Assembly: GCA_032622095.1 (NCBI GenBank)
Contig: CP136066.1
Coordinates: 205,118,978 to 205,182,977 of the forward strand
Direction: 5' to 3'
DNA length: 64,000 bases
Source: Siphonodentalium dalli
Lineage: Eukaryota; Mollusca; Scaphopoda; Gadilida; Siphonodentaliidae
Shown here: positions 18,921-30,882 of the stretch, piece by piece
Layout of the letters: each line of letters opens with the position of its first letter
How positions within the stretch are numbered: the stretch's first letter is position 1
Program-made: the position numbers and the translations under genes
The notes under the pieces: model-generated
Databases searched by the model: none
What the model was told of the DNA's origin: nothing
The model's input: the letters and a program-made list of their open reading frames with translations, nothing else

Positions 18921-19354
18921 AGAGCACAATCCCATTGTTGCAATCGTTCCCTGGTTTTTGGTAAAGCACACCGATTCCCAAGGCTGGCGAATGAATAGTT
19001 CAATGATTACCCCATTGTTAGGCACACTCAACTCACAACAGACAAATCGCACGGTCGCTTCGAAGTAGCTTCAATTACCAGGGGCACGAACAGCGCTCTG
19101 CTTCCCCCAAACACACTGCCATTATACGCCGTTACTATGTATGCACCTCTAATATACTAAGCAGGCACATATATAGGGACGGCGTATAAGGGGAGTGCGG
19201 GTGGGGGGATGCACGTTCTCTTGTATAATAACTGAAGCTACATTGAAACGACCGCGCGATTTGTTTGTTAAGAGTTGGGCGTCTCGAACAATGGGATATC
19301 ACTGAAATATTAGTTTGCCAGCCTTGGGAATTGGGTGTGATTTACCAAAAATAC
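18921..19354. repeat. Foldback element, copy 1
   Basis: The left arm begins agagcacaatcccattg and carries ttttggtaaagcacaccgattcccaaggctgg. The inverted arm lies at about 19221-19354. The centre near 19145 is itself palindromic (cttcccccaaaca against its counterpart, tatacgccg against cggcgtata). No coding. Confidence 0.7.
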
Positions 19355-19905
19355 AATATATATACATACATCAACAGGACGAACGCAGGGGGTGGCAATA
19401 GTAACACATGCATTGGTTGAATTATTTATTAACTAGTAGAATAATTACATTTATTATAATTATTCCACAAAACTAATCCAGTTCCGAAAATATTCTCAGG
19501 ACCACTAATCCAACGATGAAAGTAAACGAATTAACATTTACATTTAGAACCACTAAATAGTGATATATCCAATAATCCAACAGAATCACCACTTCACTAT
19601 ATAGCGCTCCACATATCCGATATAACTAACAATAGAACTTGTATCTGGAGAATCTGGAGGAACCAATGGACTATTATGGTAGTAATTTCGAAACAGTTTC
19701 TTGAAAAGGCGACACGTTTGTCACATAATAATGATGTGCAGCATTACCTTTGGCAAAACGTAGTTGGTTGTTGGTTACAGGTCCAAATTCCATGTCATCA
19801 TTCTGGGAGACAGACTTCTTCGGAATTCATGATCCACTTATACAATGTATATAATAATAGTAAGACACAATCATGCGACTCCAAACACATCTGCGAGTGA
19901 CTTGG
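19355..19905. other. No gene seen
   Basis: AT-rich sequence between two foldback elements. The short frame at 19676-19900 has no recognisable motif. Confidence 0.45.
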
Positions 19906-20125
19906 TTTGTGAAAACGCGTCACACGTTAATCCGTGTCGCTTCGGACATATTTATTCACATTCAACGGCGATCACTGCATGGGTAATCACGATGATTGGT
20001 GTGGCTAACGGGTCATTGTGTTCATCTCGGCCAGCGCACGGATTGTACGTCGTGTTCAACTTACGATCAATTGCGTATTTCGAGATAATCGCATTATGTG
20101 CGGTCAATTGTGCTCTAAGTAGGTC

Positions 20126-20206
20126 AGAGCACGCGAATAGTTCTTTACCAGAATAAATCTCGTCTCCGACTCGATTTATTCTGGTAAAGAACTATTCTTG
20201 TGCTCT
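20126..20206. repeat. Hairpin agagcac...gtgctct, copy 1
   Basis: Arms of about 33 bp (agagcac, ttctttaccagaataaat) around a 15-nt loop (ctcgtctccgactcg). Confidence 0.75.
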
Positions 20207-20931
20207 AACCATTACTTAACGGCATCTCTTTGGAGAACGGATTAGTCACACCTGACCCGAAATCCACGCCATCGGCGAAGTGGGAATCTCCCTAGCTAGC
20301 CTATTTTATTCATATTAGAATATTTCATTGTCTGTATCATAAGTTTATTGCCATACATGCTTATTCAACATTTCAGCAATTGTGTGTTGTTATCTGTGTC
20401 CACTGCCAGAATATATACACAGGGTTACCCACTAACATAACACATGTAATAATTGTACAAACTTTCTGATATGTTCTGTACATGCATCGATACACAAATA
20501 ACCACACATCCCTTGCCCAAAAAGTGACCAACGCCTTCACGACACGTTTCCAGCTTGCAGCAAATACACTAAACTGTTAGTTTCTCGGTTCTCTTATACG
20601 ACATTTGAATTGTTTTCGGCTGGCATATATATTCTCTTTGTTATTTGTTCTAATTTGGAGGTCTAAATAGTGCACGAAATAACAGAATAATAATCAGGCC
20701 ACAATTGTCGATCTTCGTTACATGGTTCTTGTATGCAAATGCAAAGTACGTTTCTAATAACATTTAGTCCATTCAAGTACGCAAATACCGAGTACGTTTT
20801 AAATCACATTTACTCTATCACCTCCTACGACAGGGCCAGATATGCTTGACAAGATACAGCCTAAGAGGCCGTAATAACCACTGATACAATACAACGCTCA
20901 TAACATGACGCACGCAAACTATGTAATGGTT

Positions 20932-21012
20932 AGAGCACAAGAATTGTTCTTTACCAGAATCAATCGAGTCGGAGACGAGATTTATTCTGGTAAAGAACAA
21001 TTCGCGTGCTCT
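20932..21012. repeat. Hairpin agagcac...gtgctct, copy 2
   Basis: Inverted copy of the hairpin at 20126-20206, with the same arms and loop. Confidence 0.75.
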
Positions 21013-21051
21013 GACCGACTTAGAGCACAATTGATCACACATAATGCAATA

Positions 21052-21744
21052 AACTGGAAATGTGCCTTGCGATGGCCGCGATTGGACACAATAGCCGGTT
21101 AGCCACGCCCAAAAACGTGATTAACATGAACTGAATGTGAATAGATATGTCCGAAAAAACACGGACTGTTCCCACTTTGAAGCGCCCGTGCGATTTGTTT
21201 GTTATGAGTTTCGGGTGCCTAACAATGGGATAATCATTTAACTATTCCTTCGCCAGCCTTGGGAATTGGTGTACTTTACCAAAAATCAGGGAACGATTGC
21301 AACAATGGGATTGTGCTCTAATTCATATTAACCCATGGTATCTCACCCACCGGTTTGGAAGTAGATATGGATGATTTCTAATGAGTCGCAATTATATACG
21401 AGATTTATTAACCGAGTGTACTATATTTGATTAGAGCACAATCCCATTGTTACAATCGTTCCCTGAGTTTTGGTAAAGCACACCAATTCCCAAGGCTGGC
21501 GAAGGAATAGTTCAGTGATTATCCCATTGTTAGGCACACGCAACTCATAACAGACAATCGCACGGGTGTTTCAAAGTTGAACCAGTCCGTGTTGTTTCGG
21601 GCATATCTGTTCACATTCAACGGCGATCAGTTCATGTTAATCACGTTGTTGGGCGTGGCTAACCGGCTATTGTGCCCAATCGCGGCCAGCGCACGGATTG
21701 TGCGTCGTGGTCAAAACACACTCATGCAGTGGCACATTTCCAGT
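21052..21744. repeat. About 690-bp foldback palindrome (copy 2 of the family at 18921)
   Basis: The left arm (21052 to about 21330) and right arm (about 21430 to 21744) are inverted copies around a roughly 100-bp centre. Both hold cccaaggctggcgaaggaatag or its complement and end at actggaaatgtgcc / ggcacatttccagt. The right side is cut by an insertion at 21745. Confidence 0.72.
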
Positions 21745-21849
21745 CAATCATTCGTGTTCCGACCGCTGACGAGAGAGGACGTCCTGGATTGAGCGCTCCA
21801 GGACTTAGCTAGCTCGCTCAGCGATCGGATTACTGACTTCGGCCGGACA

Positions 21850-22407
21850 ATGGATTCGTCTTTAATCCCCGCCGAAGTCAGACACGCACTCAACTCACTC
21901 CACGTGGATCCCTGCCTGGCCTGGACTTTACGCAGTTCGGGTAGCCACGTGGAGCTTTTTATGGAATTCCGGGTTACGCCATCACGGTCCTTTTCAGGAC
22001 CCTCTAATGGAGGTAACCCGGATGCTGGAACCCACCAGCAACAGACCTCCACTGGAGGGGCGACCACCAAGAGAAAGAAGCCAAAGAGAAAGACACCATC
22101 GCGCCGCCGCAGGAACGCCGACAGGAAGGCCAGGTGGATCAAGAGGAAGGCTGAGAGACACCCAGCTACCTCCCACTTGGCCACGGAACAACAACAGCAG
22201 CCCTCTGTCGTCGTACCTGAATCCAACATCAGCGGAGATGACAGGAACGCCGATGTCACCCCGGCCGTTCCTGTCTCTGACTTTGTGGTGTTAATGGAGG
22301 CCCTGCCACCACTACCACCGTCTCCTTACCCGGATGCTGCGGAGGACTATAATCCAGCGACACCGAGACCTCTGGGGTGCTATTCACCGGCTGGGTTTAT
22401 AATATAG
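21850..22407 (+). CDS. Basic protein of the 3.7-kb insertion
   Basis: An open frame of 185 residues. The N-terminal 40 residues include WTLRSSGSHVELFMEF, a pattern I associate with hypothetical proteins in invertebrate mobile elements. Residues 70-105 are strongly basic (KRKKPKRKTPSRRRR), then Gln-, Ser- and Pro-rich. A nucleic-acid-binding, gag- or ORF1-like role is inference. Downstream sequence (22410-22570) has related DNA in inverted orientation at 24800-24998. Confidence 0.4.
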   Translation: MDSSLIPAEVRHALNSLHVDPCLAWTLRSSGSHVELFMEFRVTPSRSFSGPSNGGNPDAGTHQQQTSTGGATTKRKKPKRKTPSRRRRNADRKARWIKRKAERHPATSHLATEQQQQPSVVVPESNISGDDRNADVTPAVPVSDFVVLMEALPPLPPSPYPDAAEDYNPATPRPLGCYSPAGFII

Positions 22408-22409
22408 TC

Positions 22410-23439
22410 CAGGTAGTTTTACGAGGCGACGCTCAATGCGAAGCTATCGGTGGACATATCGATGGGAAGACATCGCCGCGCGGTATATGATTATCCGATC
22501 AAGGCGATTGGCGTCAATCATAGATTGACCATCGGTCACATAAACATGCTGCGTGTAACAGTACACGTTTGGTTCATTTCAACAATGAGCAACCGAGGAA
22601 AATTACGTGGGGCAAAATATACCACCGACGACATGGGGGGGGTCTACAAAACAAAATTAAGTATATAGGGCTGGTGTGGGTGGGTGGTTCAGAGGCCGAA
22701 ACAATCGTGCTTGTAAATTTACAAGTACTGACCATGTAATGTTGTTTGTAAGCATGTTAATATAATGTTTGTTGGCATATGGCTATATAGACAGCTATAG
22801 TGACTAATATAGCCTCAGATTTAGCAACCTTCTGGATTTCACAGGATCCCGTCCCACTTCACAGTGGAAAACCGTAATTTAGTAAAAAAAAAATAATATA
22901 TTACCCAGTTGTATTACCCAAATAAAAGTAATAAAATAAAATAAAAACTGTATCACAAATACTACATGGCGAATACTCAATGATGACTAGATATCATTAA
23001 CCCGATTGTTGCATAACATGAAATTGAAAAGGGTATCTCATAAATTTCTAATGTCTGAAATACTGTCTTGTTCTGGCGTGCAATCACATTAATTCCTTCT
23101 GGTTATTTCTCATCTTTAATGATTGCAAGTAATATTAATTTGCAACACTTATCCAAATAAAACTGAATTGGTTATGATAAATGACCGTTACTGTTTATTG
23201 TTCAGACAATCCCAACTGAAGGCGACGCTATTCTCCTTGAATTTACGAACTTCATCTTGAAGCTTAAATACTGCTCAACAAGACTAAACTTAAATACTAA
23301 TTGTATACTGTTATCGCCTACAAATAGATGAACTGAAATAATGTGATGCATTCAGATGCTTCGAGAAATGACATTCTTCAATGTCTTCAAAGTCAAACTA
23401 AAATCAAGAATAAAATCTGACTGAGACTATACTGCAGAA
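22410..23439. other. No gene seen
   Basis: Interior of the insertion. AT-rich sequence after 22680 with a poly(A)-rich run near 22885, and no coherent frame. Confidence 0.4.
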
Positions 23440-23900
23440 TCTAGTGCACAAATATACATACAAATGGTTGAGTTATAATAATGCAAAATGTGTTTACGGA
23501 TGGAACCAGGTTGGTAGCTCTGGTATGCATCGACAGGCGAAACCTGTGATGTGCAGTAATATCTGCATACATCCTCCCCTATCATTCAGGTCTATCACCA
23601 TACCAAACCACTTAAAAATTCGACAACCGACACTTCAACTTATATTGCAAAAAACTGTGTACGGATTGAATTTCATAAACAGGGCCCATGGATAACTCTG
23701 GTAGGCATTGGTGCTCACAGTCCGTGATATTATGCATATTCGTTCCCCATTTCTGGTCCGTCACATGTCATAGAACATCAAAATATGACAACCGACTCTT
23801 GAGTTATAACGCAAAATGTTTGTATGGACGGACGCATGGGCGGCTCGAGACGTCAACTATATACCCGCCGACTAATATCGGGGGTATAATAACCATGTAT
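23440..23900. repeat. Degenerate tandem repeat, units of about 170 bp
   Basis: Three related units each contain ttgagttataa or similar, gcaaaatgtgttt/ctgtgtacgg/atgtttgtatgg and a tatgcatc/catattcg segment. No coding. Confidence 0.45.
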
Positions 23901-24452
23901 CTATGTGTATACCTAACCAAAACAATTCCCCTCCTCACCACCCCGGTGGATAAGACTAAAGAGTTCTTTGACCATGCACAAATAATTGTAGAACCCCTGA
24001 CCTGTTTAGCACTATTTACTCTGGCCAGTGTTCTCTCTCAGACTAAACACGCTCGGTATATAAAGGCTATAATGCGGTCTAAGGCAATTTGTGACATACA
24101 GTGTACATACACAATGCTTTATTATTGTTGTTAGATACTGAAAAACCAGGACACATCTGGAAATAAAGTTTATTTTTCGTTTTTCTGACCTGTGATTTGC
24201 CGATTAAGCATGTTATTGCTTGAGTCTTAATTTTACACAGTTTGCACCAACAAAGGACAGTGGAATGGGATTGAAAGGCAGTTAACACAGTTATTGGAGA
24301 ACGGCTGAAAAAAACTCTTGAAATTTGGATAAAAACATGAGAAAAGGGGTGGGTCCCTAACATTTGGAGGAAAAAATTTGCACAAATGGGGTGGTGGGTC
24401 CCTCGGGTTGGAAAAAACGTTTTGGGCCCTATATGTGCAATTGTTTTCCAGA

Positions 24453-24478
24453 CCCCCCCCCCCCCCCCCCCCCCCCCC
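24453..24478. repeat. Homopolymer C run (26 nt)
   Basis: An uninterrupted C tract. Polyproline and polyglycine frames that cross it are not genes. Confidence 0.95.
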
Positions 24479-24977
24479 ACTGCCGACGAGCGTAAAACGT
24501 TTTTGGGCATTGTGGAGAGAAGAATACAAATATTAAAGAACAAAGAAACTGGCACCATTCACCAGCGCCGGAAAAATGATGCATGGAAAGAAATTTCTTT
24601 GAAAATGGCCAGGAAATATCCAAACAGAACCAAAACACACAAAAAAATCTTCTGAGACGTTATCTTCTCGGCTCTTCATTTTCACACTGTGCTAATTAAA
24701 AAACCTCATTAATATCAATGAAACTCATTCTGCAGATGTATAAACGCCAGCATGAGTCTCCACACAATTATACCAAAAAATTATACCGCTATACATGCCG
24801 ATTGTGGCCGGTGAGAGTTCATGAATTAGTCGTGAGACGGCGTCAATGGACAAGTGACAAATCTGATAGATTGGATCAATCACACCATCGACATCGTGTG
24901 TCGTTTGCGCTAAAGCGAAGATACCTTTGCGTTCAGCCGCTACCAAATAAACTACCTGGTTTATAAAATAGTCTCGC

Positions 24978-25346
24978 TTGGTGAATAGCACCCCAGGTGT
25001 CCCCCGGCAGCATCGCGGAAGAGGAGCAGGAAGCAACACCCCTGCTCCTGTCGAAGATGAAATCCAACAGTACCTGAGAAAACAGAGAATTCAACATCAA
25101 CAGTTAATGGACGAACAAGAAGAGAAAAATAGAGAACATGACAGAAGAGAACAACAAGAAGAATCACAACGATACAAAGAAGAACAAGAACAACGAGTCC
25201 AACAACTTATACAACAACAACAAAAATACCTGACATCTCCACCATCTTCGACGGAAAAATCAAATCCGAAGAAAAGAAGGAAAAAGAAAAAAATGACAAA
25301 CTCTTTGAAAAAAAAATGCCTTTTTTTTGTGTATCATTTAAAATAA
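24978..25346 (+). CDS. Coiled-coil protein near the 3' end of the insertion
   Basis: An open frame of 122 residues. After a Gly/Arg-rich start (RQHRGRGAGS) residues 30-85 are Gln/Glu/Arg-rich with heptad-like spacing, consistent with a coiled coil, followed by a basic KKRRKKKK stretch. AATAAA overlaps the stop region at about 25342. Function unknown. The Gln/Glu richness can also arise from low-complexity sequence, so expression is uncertain. Confidence 0.35.
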   Translation: MVNSTPGVPRQHRGRGAGSNTPAPVEDEIQQYLRKQRIQHQQLMDEQEEKNREHDRREQQEESQRYKEEQEQRVQQLIQQQQKYLTSPPSSTEKSNPKKRRKKKKMTNSLKKKCLFFVYHLK

Positions 25347-25441
25347 AAGCTAAAAATGAGGGGTTAGGGAAAGGGTCATTCGACCCTTTCGAGGATCCCG
25401 GGGTTAGCCCCCCCAAACCACAATCCCTGCACATTTCCAGT

Positions 25442-25530
25442 TGATTGCATTATGTAGGATCAATTGTGCTCTATGTCGGCCAGAGCACGCGAATAATTCT
25501 TTACCAGAATAAATCTGTCTTCGACAATAA
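25442..25530. repeat. Resumption of the interrupted foldback element
   Basis: Matches 20085-20170: tgcattatg, gatcaattgtgctcta, agagcacgcgaata, ttctttaccagaataaat. It diverges after gtcttcgac. Confidence 0.6.
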
Positions 25531-26044
25531 TTTTCGTATAGAATTGCGACGAATTTTAGATCCTTTCGCTCGTAATCACATCTCAGTAAGGAAAAACGAT
25601 CTCGAAACGGCTGGGGTTATACAAAAATTGATTTCCTTATCACAACCAAGGAGGAAGTAAAGACACCTTCAAGAAAAAATATAGTTCCAGTTTAAATGAA
25701 ATGTGTCTTTGCATGTTGACAGAATTATTCAACCAACCTTATCACCCATGTTTATCTCACAGTCAACACTAAAAAACCCAACAAAAATCGATTATCATAA
25801 TTATAATTATCATAATAGCAACCACAAGCGCGCGATGGTGCTTATACCTTAGGCGCAGGTGAATTATGACGTCATATAATTTTATATATATATTCCATAG
25901 CGATGAACCAAATTATGGTGGGGTGTTTGTCTGGTCCCGCCGCCCCGGACTATAAACCTTGCCAACGCTCTGCCGTATACGTCGTTACGCCCCCCGGGTG
26001 TATACTAATGTATACATTGTTGGTTGGATACTCATAGTTCAAAG
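25531..26044. other. No gene seen
   Basis: A short frame to 25660 (RIELRRILDPFARNHIS) looks mildly coding-like but is not recognisable. The remainder is AT-rich. Confidence 0.35.
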
Positions 26045-26640
26045 TAACTCTTTGTATACCAAGTTTAAGTTTAATTTAAGTTTAAGTTTAATAGGCAAAA
26101 CATCCTTATAAGGACAGTATGCAAACATAATAATATATAGTTGTACATTAAACAATATAATAAATGATATAATAATAGATGGTAATATATAACCATTTAA
26201 GTAAAGCTGAATGTGCATAGGGTCGTCTCGTCTTCATTTATTCATTGCTTATGAGGCGATGCTCATCGCGTGCGGAAAATAATTTTCGGATTATATGACA
26301 TATTGAAGTGCATGAATTTGAAATATTGTTGGATAGGATTTTGACAAGCTGTTCAGTTTGTGTCATGTTTTCAAAGTCTGGGAACTGTGACTTCATAAGA
26401 GTTATTAGTTCGAGCCGCGGTGTGCGGTAAGCAATACATTCCAAAAGAAAGTATTTTTCATCTTCAATGGCATCATCGGAACAAAATATACATAGTCTTT
26501 GTTCCAATGCCGTCGGTGGTTGGGTGTGGCGTCCCCTTTCAATAGCCAGTTTATGATTACTTATACGCAGTCTGCAGAGGCGGACTGGCCGATCGGGAGA
26601 CCGGGAAAATTTCCGATGGGCCGGATGTCGTGTGGGGGGG
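26045..26640 (-). pseudogene. Non-LTR retrotransposon 3' end
   Basis: The minus-strand frame from about 26580 to 26238 reads IERGRHTQPPTALEQRLCIFC, then EDEKYFLLEC. This is the CxxC...H/Y...C zinc tail after the reverse transcriptase of CR1/jockey-like LINEs. A 3' region of about 190 bp follows and ends in an (aacttaa)n-like simple repeat near 26050-26090, typical of such elements. It is 5'-truncated; no RT motifs are present. Confidence 0.6.
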
Positions 26641-26649
26641 GGGGGGGGG
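26634..26649. repeat. Homopolymer G run
   Basis: Sixteen G. Confidence 0.95.
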
Positions 26650-28139
26650 TATATGTGGTTGGGCCGCAAATGAAACCGACGTGGGCCGCCACATGCATGT
26701 GTTGTTTAACCAGCCTAATTGGCTAATCGTAATTTTGTCATTAAATGAACTTGTCAGCATATAACGCCACGTAAAGACCCCGTTAATCTCGAGATGTTAA
26801 CGGTAACTCCCAGCTGTAAATCCCACAAAAAATCTCACGACCCCCTCCCGGACCCTCCCCCAATTGAAATTTCCAATACAATAGGAACGCTTCAGTTGAG
26901 GCCAGTCTAGATGCTAGGATTAGCGATTTTCTTGTATAGTTTTCAATATGTTCTCACCCCGGGCCGAACAACCATGGACAGCGCGGTGTGTCCTGGTCTC
27001 TTGTCCGTAGCCGTGTGCATTTGTCTGGAGTTAGACCGCTAGATGTTAGAATTGATGCAATTTTTCCAGTGATTTTTCAGGTAAAAATATCTGAATGGTC
27101 TCTCATACCGGGAATATATAGAACCATGGTTTATTAATATATAGGATATGAGGCCAGAGCACTGACGTGCAAGGGTGCAAATGCAATTATGCAAAAACAT
27201 GTATTTGGTCTCATTCTGATTCAAGGGCGGGGATGTGCAGTTGGAATTCCCCAAGGTGGACACCCCCTGAACAGATTCTGATTCAAGGTGGGGTGCAGAT
27301 GGGCCGGTATTATATTAATTTCCCGGGCCGGTTTTTTTTACCAAGTCCGCATCAGTCTGGGTGAACGTCGACTCTATATTTGAAATCTAGAATATTGTAA
27401 TGAATATTTAGGTATGAGTTTACTCAGACTGAGTCCGCCTCTGATCCCGGACATTTCTCCATCCATGGTTACATGGTGACACTTGTTATTTTTATTTTAT
27501 TTTTTATTTTCTATTTCATTTATTGTTAATGTTGCTGGTTGACAATTTCGCATTGTACATATGACTGAATCAATTTGCCACGTGAAGATGAGTTTTACTC
27601 GCGACATAAAGCACCCTGACAATCTTTGAGTTTGAAGAGGCTAAAGTAAACACCACCTGCTGGGTAAAAAACAAATACAGCCAGTCCGGTGAACTATAGG
27701 ATTAACCCTCACTATACAAGCCCCTGCCCTTTGGAATTTAACGCCATAAGCATGAGTGCCACCATGAACAGAACAGTATATAGTGACCCTTTTAATAGTA
27801 AATACTCATTGACGAGTAGTTTCCAAAGGAAATGGTCAGATAATAAGTTCAACAAACGACAATATGACAGGAATCCTTCAAGCATTTTTATTATTGTTTA
27901 TAAACAATTCCTGTGTATAATTGTATAACTGGGTGAATAATTCATTTAGTATAGAAAGGGTTTAAACAGCTTCTGTAACTTTTAAATTTTACTTCTTTTT
28001 CGGTAGTATTTTTCAGAAAAGTGTTTTAAATTAAACCTTCCCACCATCAAATTTATGGAACCATATGAAACTATATGGATACACCATTGTTCACGTATCC
28101 ATGTAAGTAATATATATGTTTGCCTATATATGTAAGTTA
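26650..28139. other. No gene seen
   Basis: Unique-looking AT-rich DNA. A doublet around cagattctgattcaagg(t/c)gggg occurs near 27215-27300. No recognisable coding. Confidence 0.4.
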
Positions 28140-28760
28140 TATGTGTGTGTTAACACACGCGTGTAATGGTTTATGTATTTGAGGGTATGCAAATGTATGT
28201 TCTTTGGTTTTTATGTTTACCCATACCATAGTATGGTAAACATAGTGTCGTTGTCCGGTTTGACAACTCGTCGTTAGTCCCGTCCGTCTGTCTGTCTGTC
28301 TGTCGGTAGACACTTTACGCATGGTGCGATAACTGAAATATTTTCTATCTGATCGGAACCAAACTTTGTATATGAATTTCTCAGCACCAAACACAGATCG
28401 AGTTTGAATATGGGTTCGATCCTAGTTTTATTTTTACGGAGTTATGGCCCTTTTTCGACTTAGAATTCATGCATGCTACCATAACTCAAAAAATTTTTAT
28501 CTGATCAGAATCAAATTTGGTATGCAAGTTTCTCGGACCAAAATACAGATCGAGTTCGAATATGGGTTTGATCCGATATTTTTTAATGGAGTTATGGCCC
28601 TTTGACATGGAATTTCTGCATATTTTGATAAATCAACCATTTTTCAACTGATAAGAACCAAATTTGGTATGCGAGTTTCTCAACTCAAAATACAAATCGA
28701 GATTGAATATGGGTTAGATCCAGCATTTTATACCAGAGTTATGGCCTTTTTCAACTAAGA
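28140..28760. repeat. Degenerate tandem repeat, about 150-bp units, with ctgt microsatellite
   Basis: Units share ataactcaaa..tttttatctgatc.gaacc, aaatttggtatg.aagtttctc, cagatcgagttcgaatatgggtt and gagttatggccctt. About three units follow a gtctgtctgtctgtc run. A partial copy lies at 29120-29350. Confidence 0.6.
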
Positions 28761-30059
28761 ATTGAACAGATAACCATAGCAGTCAACAACTAATTGATTA
28801 CCAGCAGTATCACTTTAGCTCTGTGAGAGACAAACAGTAAATCTGAGTTATTGATAATTAGAGTTATTTTTAGACATTAGCGTAACCAGATATATGTTTT
28901 TGAGCGACAGGACACTGGCTTACAGGCTGTAGCTCTATCTAATTAATTTGCACTCTTACTCCGTGTTTCTGAGAAGGTTTCTATGCCAGGAAAGATGGGA
29001 ATAAATTGTGTTTTATCACATATTTTGTCATGTTTGTCCAGTGTTTCACAGACAAAAAAATCAAATGCATGCCTATGCTGGTGGAGATGGGGAAATTGAT
29101 ACTTTAATACCCACAAAAGACTAATTTTTATGTTTACCCATATCATAGTATGGAAGTGTCAACATCCGGATTGACCAACTGTCATTAGTCCATCCATATG
29201 TTTGTCTGTGGACACTTTACGCATGGTGCGATAACTCAAACATTTTTTATCTGATCGGAACCAAATTTTGTGTATGAATTTCTCAGCACAAAAGACAGAT
29301 CGAGTTCGAATATGTGTTTGATCAGACAATTTTTAACTGTGGCTCTTTTTTCGAAAAAAAATAATATTCACTCTTAAAAAATAAATTTAGTTTGAATTCC
29401 TTGCCCTATTTAACATAAGCCTGTGATTTATTGACAGCTCTGCTGTATAACATATATTAATCGGTCAGCAGTGAGGTGTTTATCTTGATTGCTGTTGTGG
29501 GTAGAATTTGATACATTATCATTATATTGGAATCTCTTGATCAAGTATTGCATGTCCAGGTCACCTTTTCACATTTAAGGCTGTGGTGGTTCAGCATTAC
29601 ATATCCTGTTCCAGTGCATTCTCTTATATAAATGTGAGTGACACATAAATTCCAGTAATTTGTGTTATGTGCATTGTCTATAATAGTACCTAACAGTATA
29701 CTCTATAATTCAACATCAAAACTCTCATTTATAATTCCGATCAGAGTAATTTACTATCGCCAAGGGATGGGTTAACATCTGCCGATCGTGATCGGCCTCT
29801 CGTTAGTGTATGGTATTAGGCTTCAGGCCAAAAAAAGTTTCTGCATTTTCAAGGGCTTGAGACCTTTTGCACCATAACGCATTAGAATGCGTGATTGTTG
29901 TATTCAAACACATGTGTTAACGTGAAATTTGGTGCAGACTGCAATGGACTGCATTGATTTTTTTTTCGGAGCTGATCGGAGCTCACGGGGAATTGGTGAT
30001 ATTTCCCCATAAGCTGGTGTTAATGCTAATCCTTATGGGAGGCCCTTTTCACATTTATT
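28761..30059. other. Partial repeat copy, otherwise no gene seen
   Basis: The piece at 29120-29350 repeats the 28200-28560 sequence. The rest, including 29360-30059, shows no coherent frame. Confidence 0.4.
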
Positions 30060-30190
30060 TGTTATTTGCGATTGAGCACGAATATTTGCGCTTAAGCGTA
30101 AATTATTTGCGCTTAAGCATAAATCATTTTCACTCAAGTGCAATTTACTTTCGCTTAAGCGTAAATCATTTGCGCTTAAGTGAAAATACC
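30060..30190. repeat. Short tandem repeat around gcgcttaagcgtaaat
   Basis: Five or six imperfect 20-22-bp units with a cgcttaagcg palindrome. A half copy lies at 31260-31290. Confidence 0.65.
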
Positions 30191-30676
30191 TAACACTCCC
30201 TTACTCCCCTCCGATTGTGAATGTTTGAGTCCATCTCATAGTAGTAGCTCCATACAGATTCAAAAGTTGAAGGAAAAAAAACAACATATTTCCATATGTA
30301 TATCAGCATTTTTTGCCATGGTGTCTCAATAATTGGTGCCTCACTACCAGAGCTCTTGTATATTTTATTTAAGGACATTTCCTACACAGATATATACCAT
30401 TCCTATGGCCATAAAAATGGCATTAGGGGTTACTGGGGCCTCGCATGGTGTACTTATTGACTTGAAATAGGGGGGAAATCCTACTTTCATATTATCAGCA
30501 TCCCAGAGATCTAGTATATTTTATAGAAGAGACATATCTTGCACAGATCTATACCCATTTAAATACCCACTATTTAAATAAAAGAATCATCACACATAAC
30601 AATCACGCCTAAATAAACCTTCTAATCCTGTATTTTTAATGCACGGATTCTAGGACGCGACGCGTGTAATAAACAC
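30191..30676. other. Dispersed repeat, no gene seen
   Basis: Positions 30570-30640 are related in inverted orientation to 54930-55015 (aataaaagaatcatcacac, ccttctaatcctgtattttta). Confidence 0.4.
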
Positions 30677-30825
30677 AAAACGACACGATGTGTAAATGGG
30701 TTTGTCGATACGGCACTCGTGCTGTCGCGGAAGGATAGAACTCGAGGCGCAAGCGCCTCTCGTTCTATCCTTCCGCGACAGCACTCGTGCCGTATCGACA
30801 AACCCATTTACACATCGTGTCGTTC
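30677..30825. repeat. Near-perfect 149-bp palindrome
   Basis: Arms of about 74 bp run from aacgacacgatgtgtaaatg inward to ggcgc with a 3-nt centre, with almost no mismatch. It contains cggaaggatagaac and its complement. A related single arm without the palindrome is at about 54898-54930. Confidence 0.85.
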
Positions 30826-30827
30826 TG

Positions 30828-30882
30828 TGTATATATGGGAGTCGACCATAGGTCGCCTCGCATATATAAGAGAATGCATTGG
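30828..30882. repeat. Hairpin repeat (tatataagagaatgcattggc family), copy 1
   Basis: Inverted repeat around gtcgaccataggtcgcc. It abuts the large palindrome at 30825. Confidence 0.65.

Larger units (their letters stand above)
19912..21190. repeat. Large inverted repeat with 0.3-kb arms
   Basis: The segment 19912-20215 is the reverse complement of about 20905-21190, around a 0.7-kb non-coding centre (20216-20904). The arms include tcacattcaacggcgatca and a hairpin carrying ttctttaccagaataaat. Confidence 0.7.
21745..25428 (+). mobile_element. 3.7-kb insertion with 13-bp target duplication
   Basis: The 13-mer gcacatttccagt occurs at 21732-21744 and again at 25429-25441. Left of the first copy and right of the second the sequence continues the same foldback family (compare 20085-20165 with 25442-25520), so the stretch between is an insertion. 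A duplication of this length suits target-primed or similar integration. It carries the ORFs at 21850 and 24978 and ends after an AATAAA (about 25342) and a hairpin (aaagggtc / gaccctttc). I see no reverse transcriptase or transposase. Confidence 0.6.

Noticed and set aside
24079-24655. Frames with polyproline or polyglycine around the C run
   Set aside because: Homopolymer artefacts with no conserved flanks.
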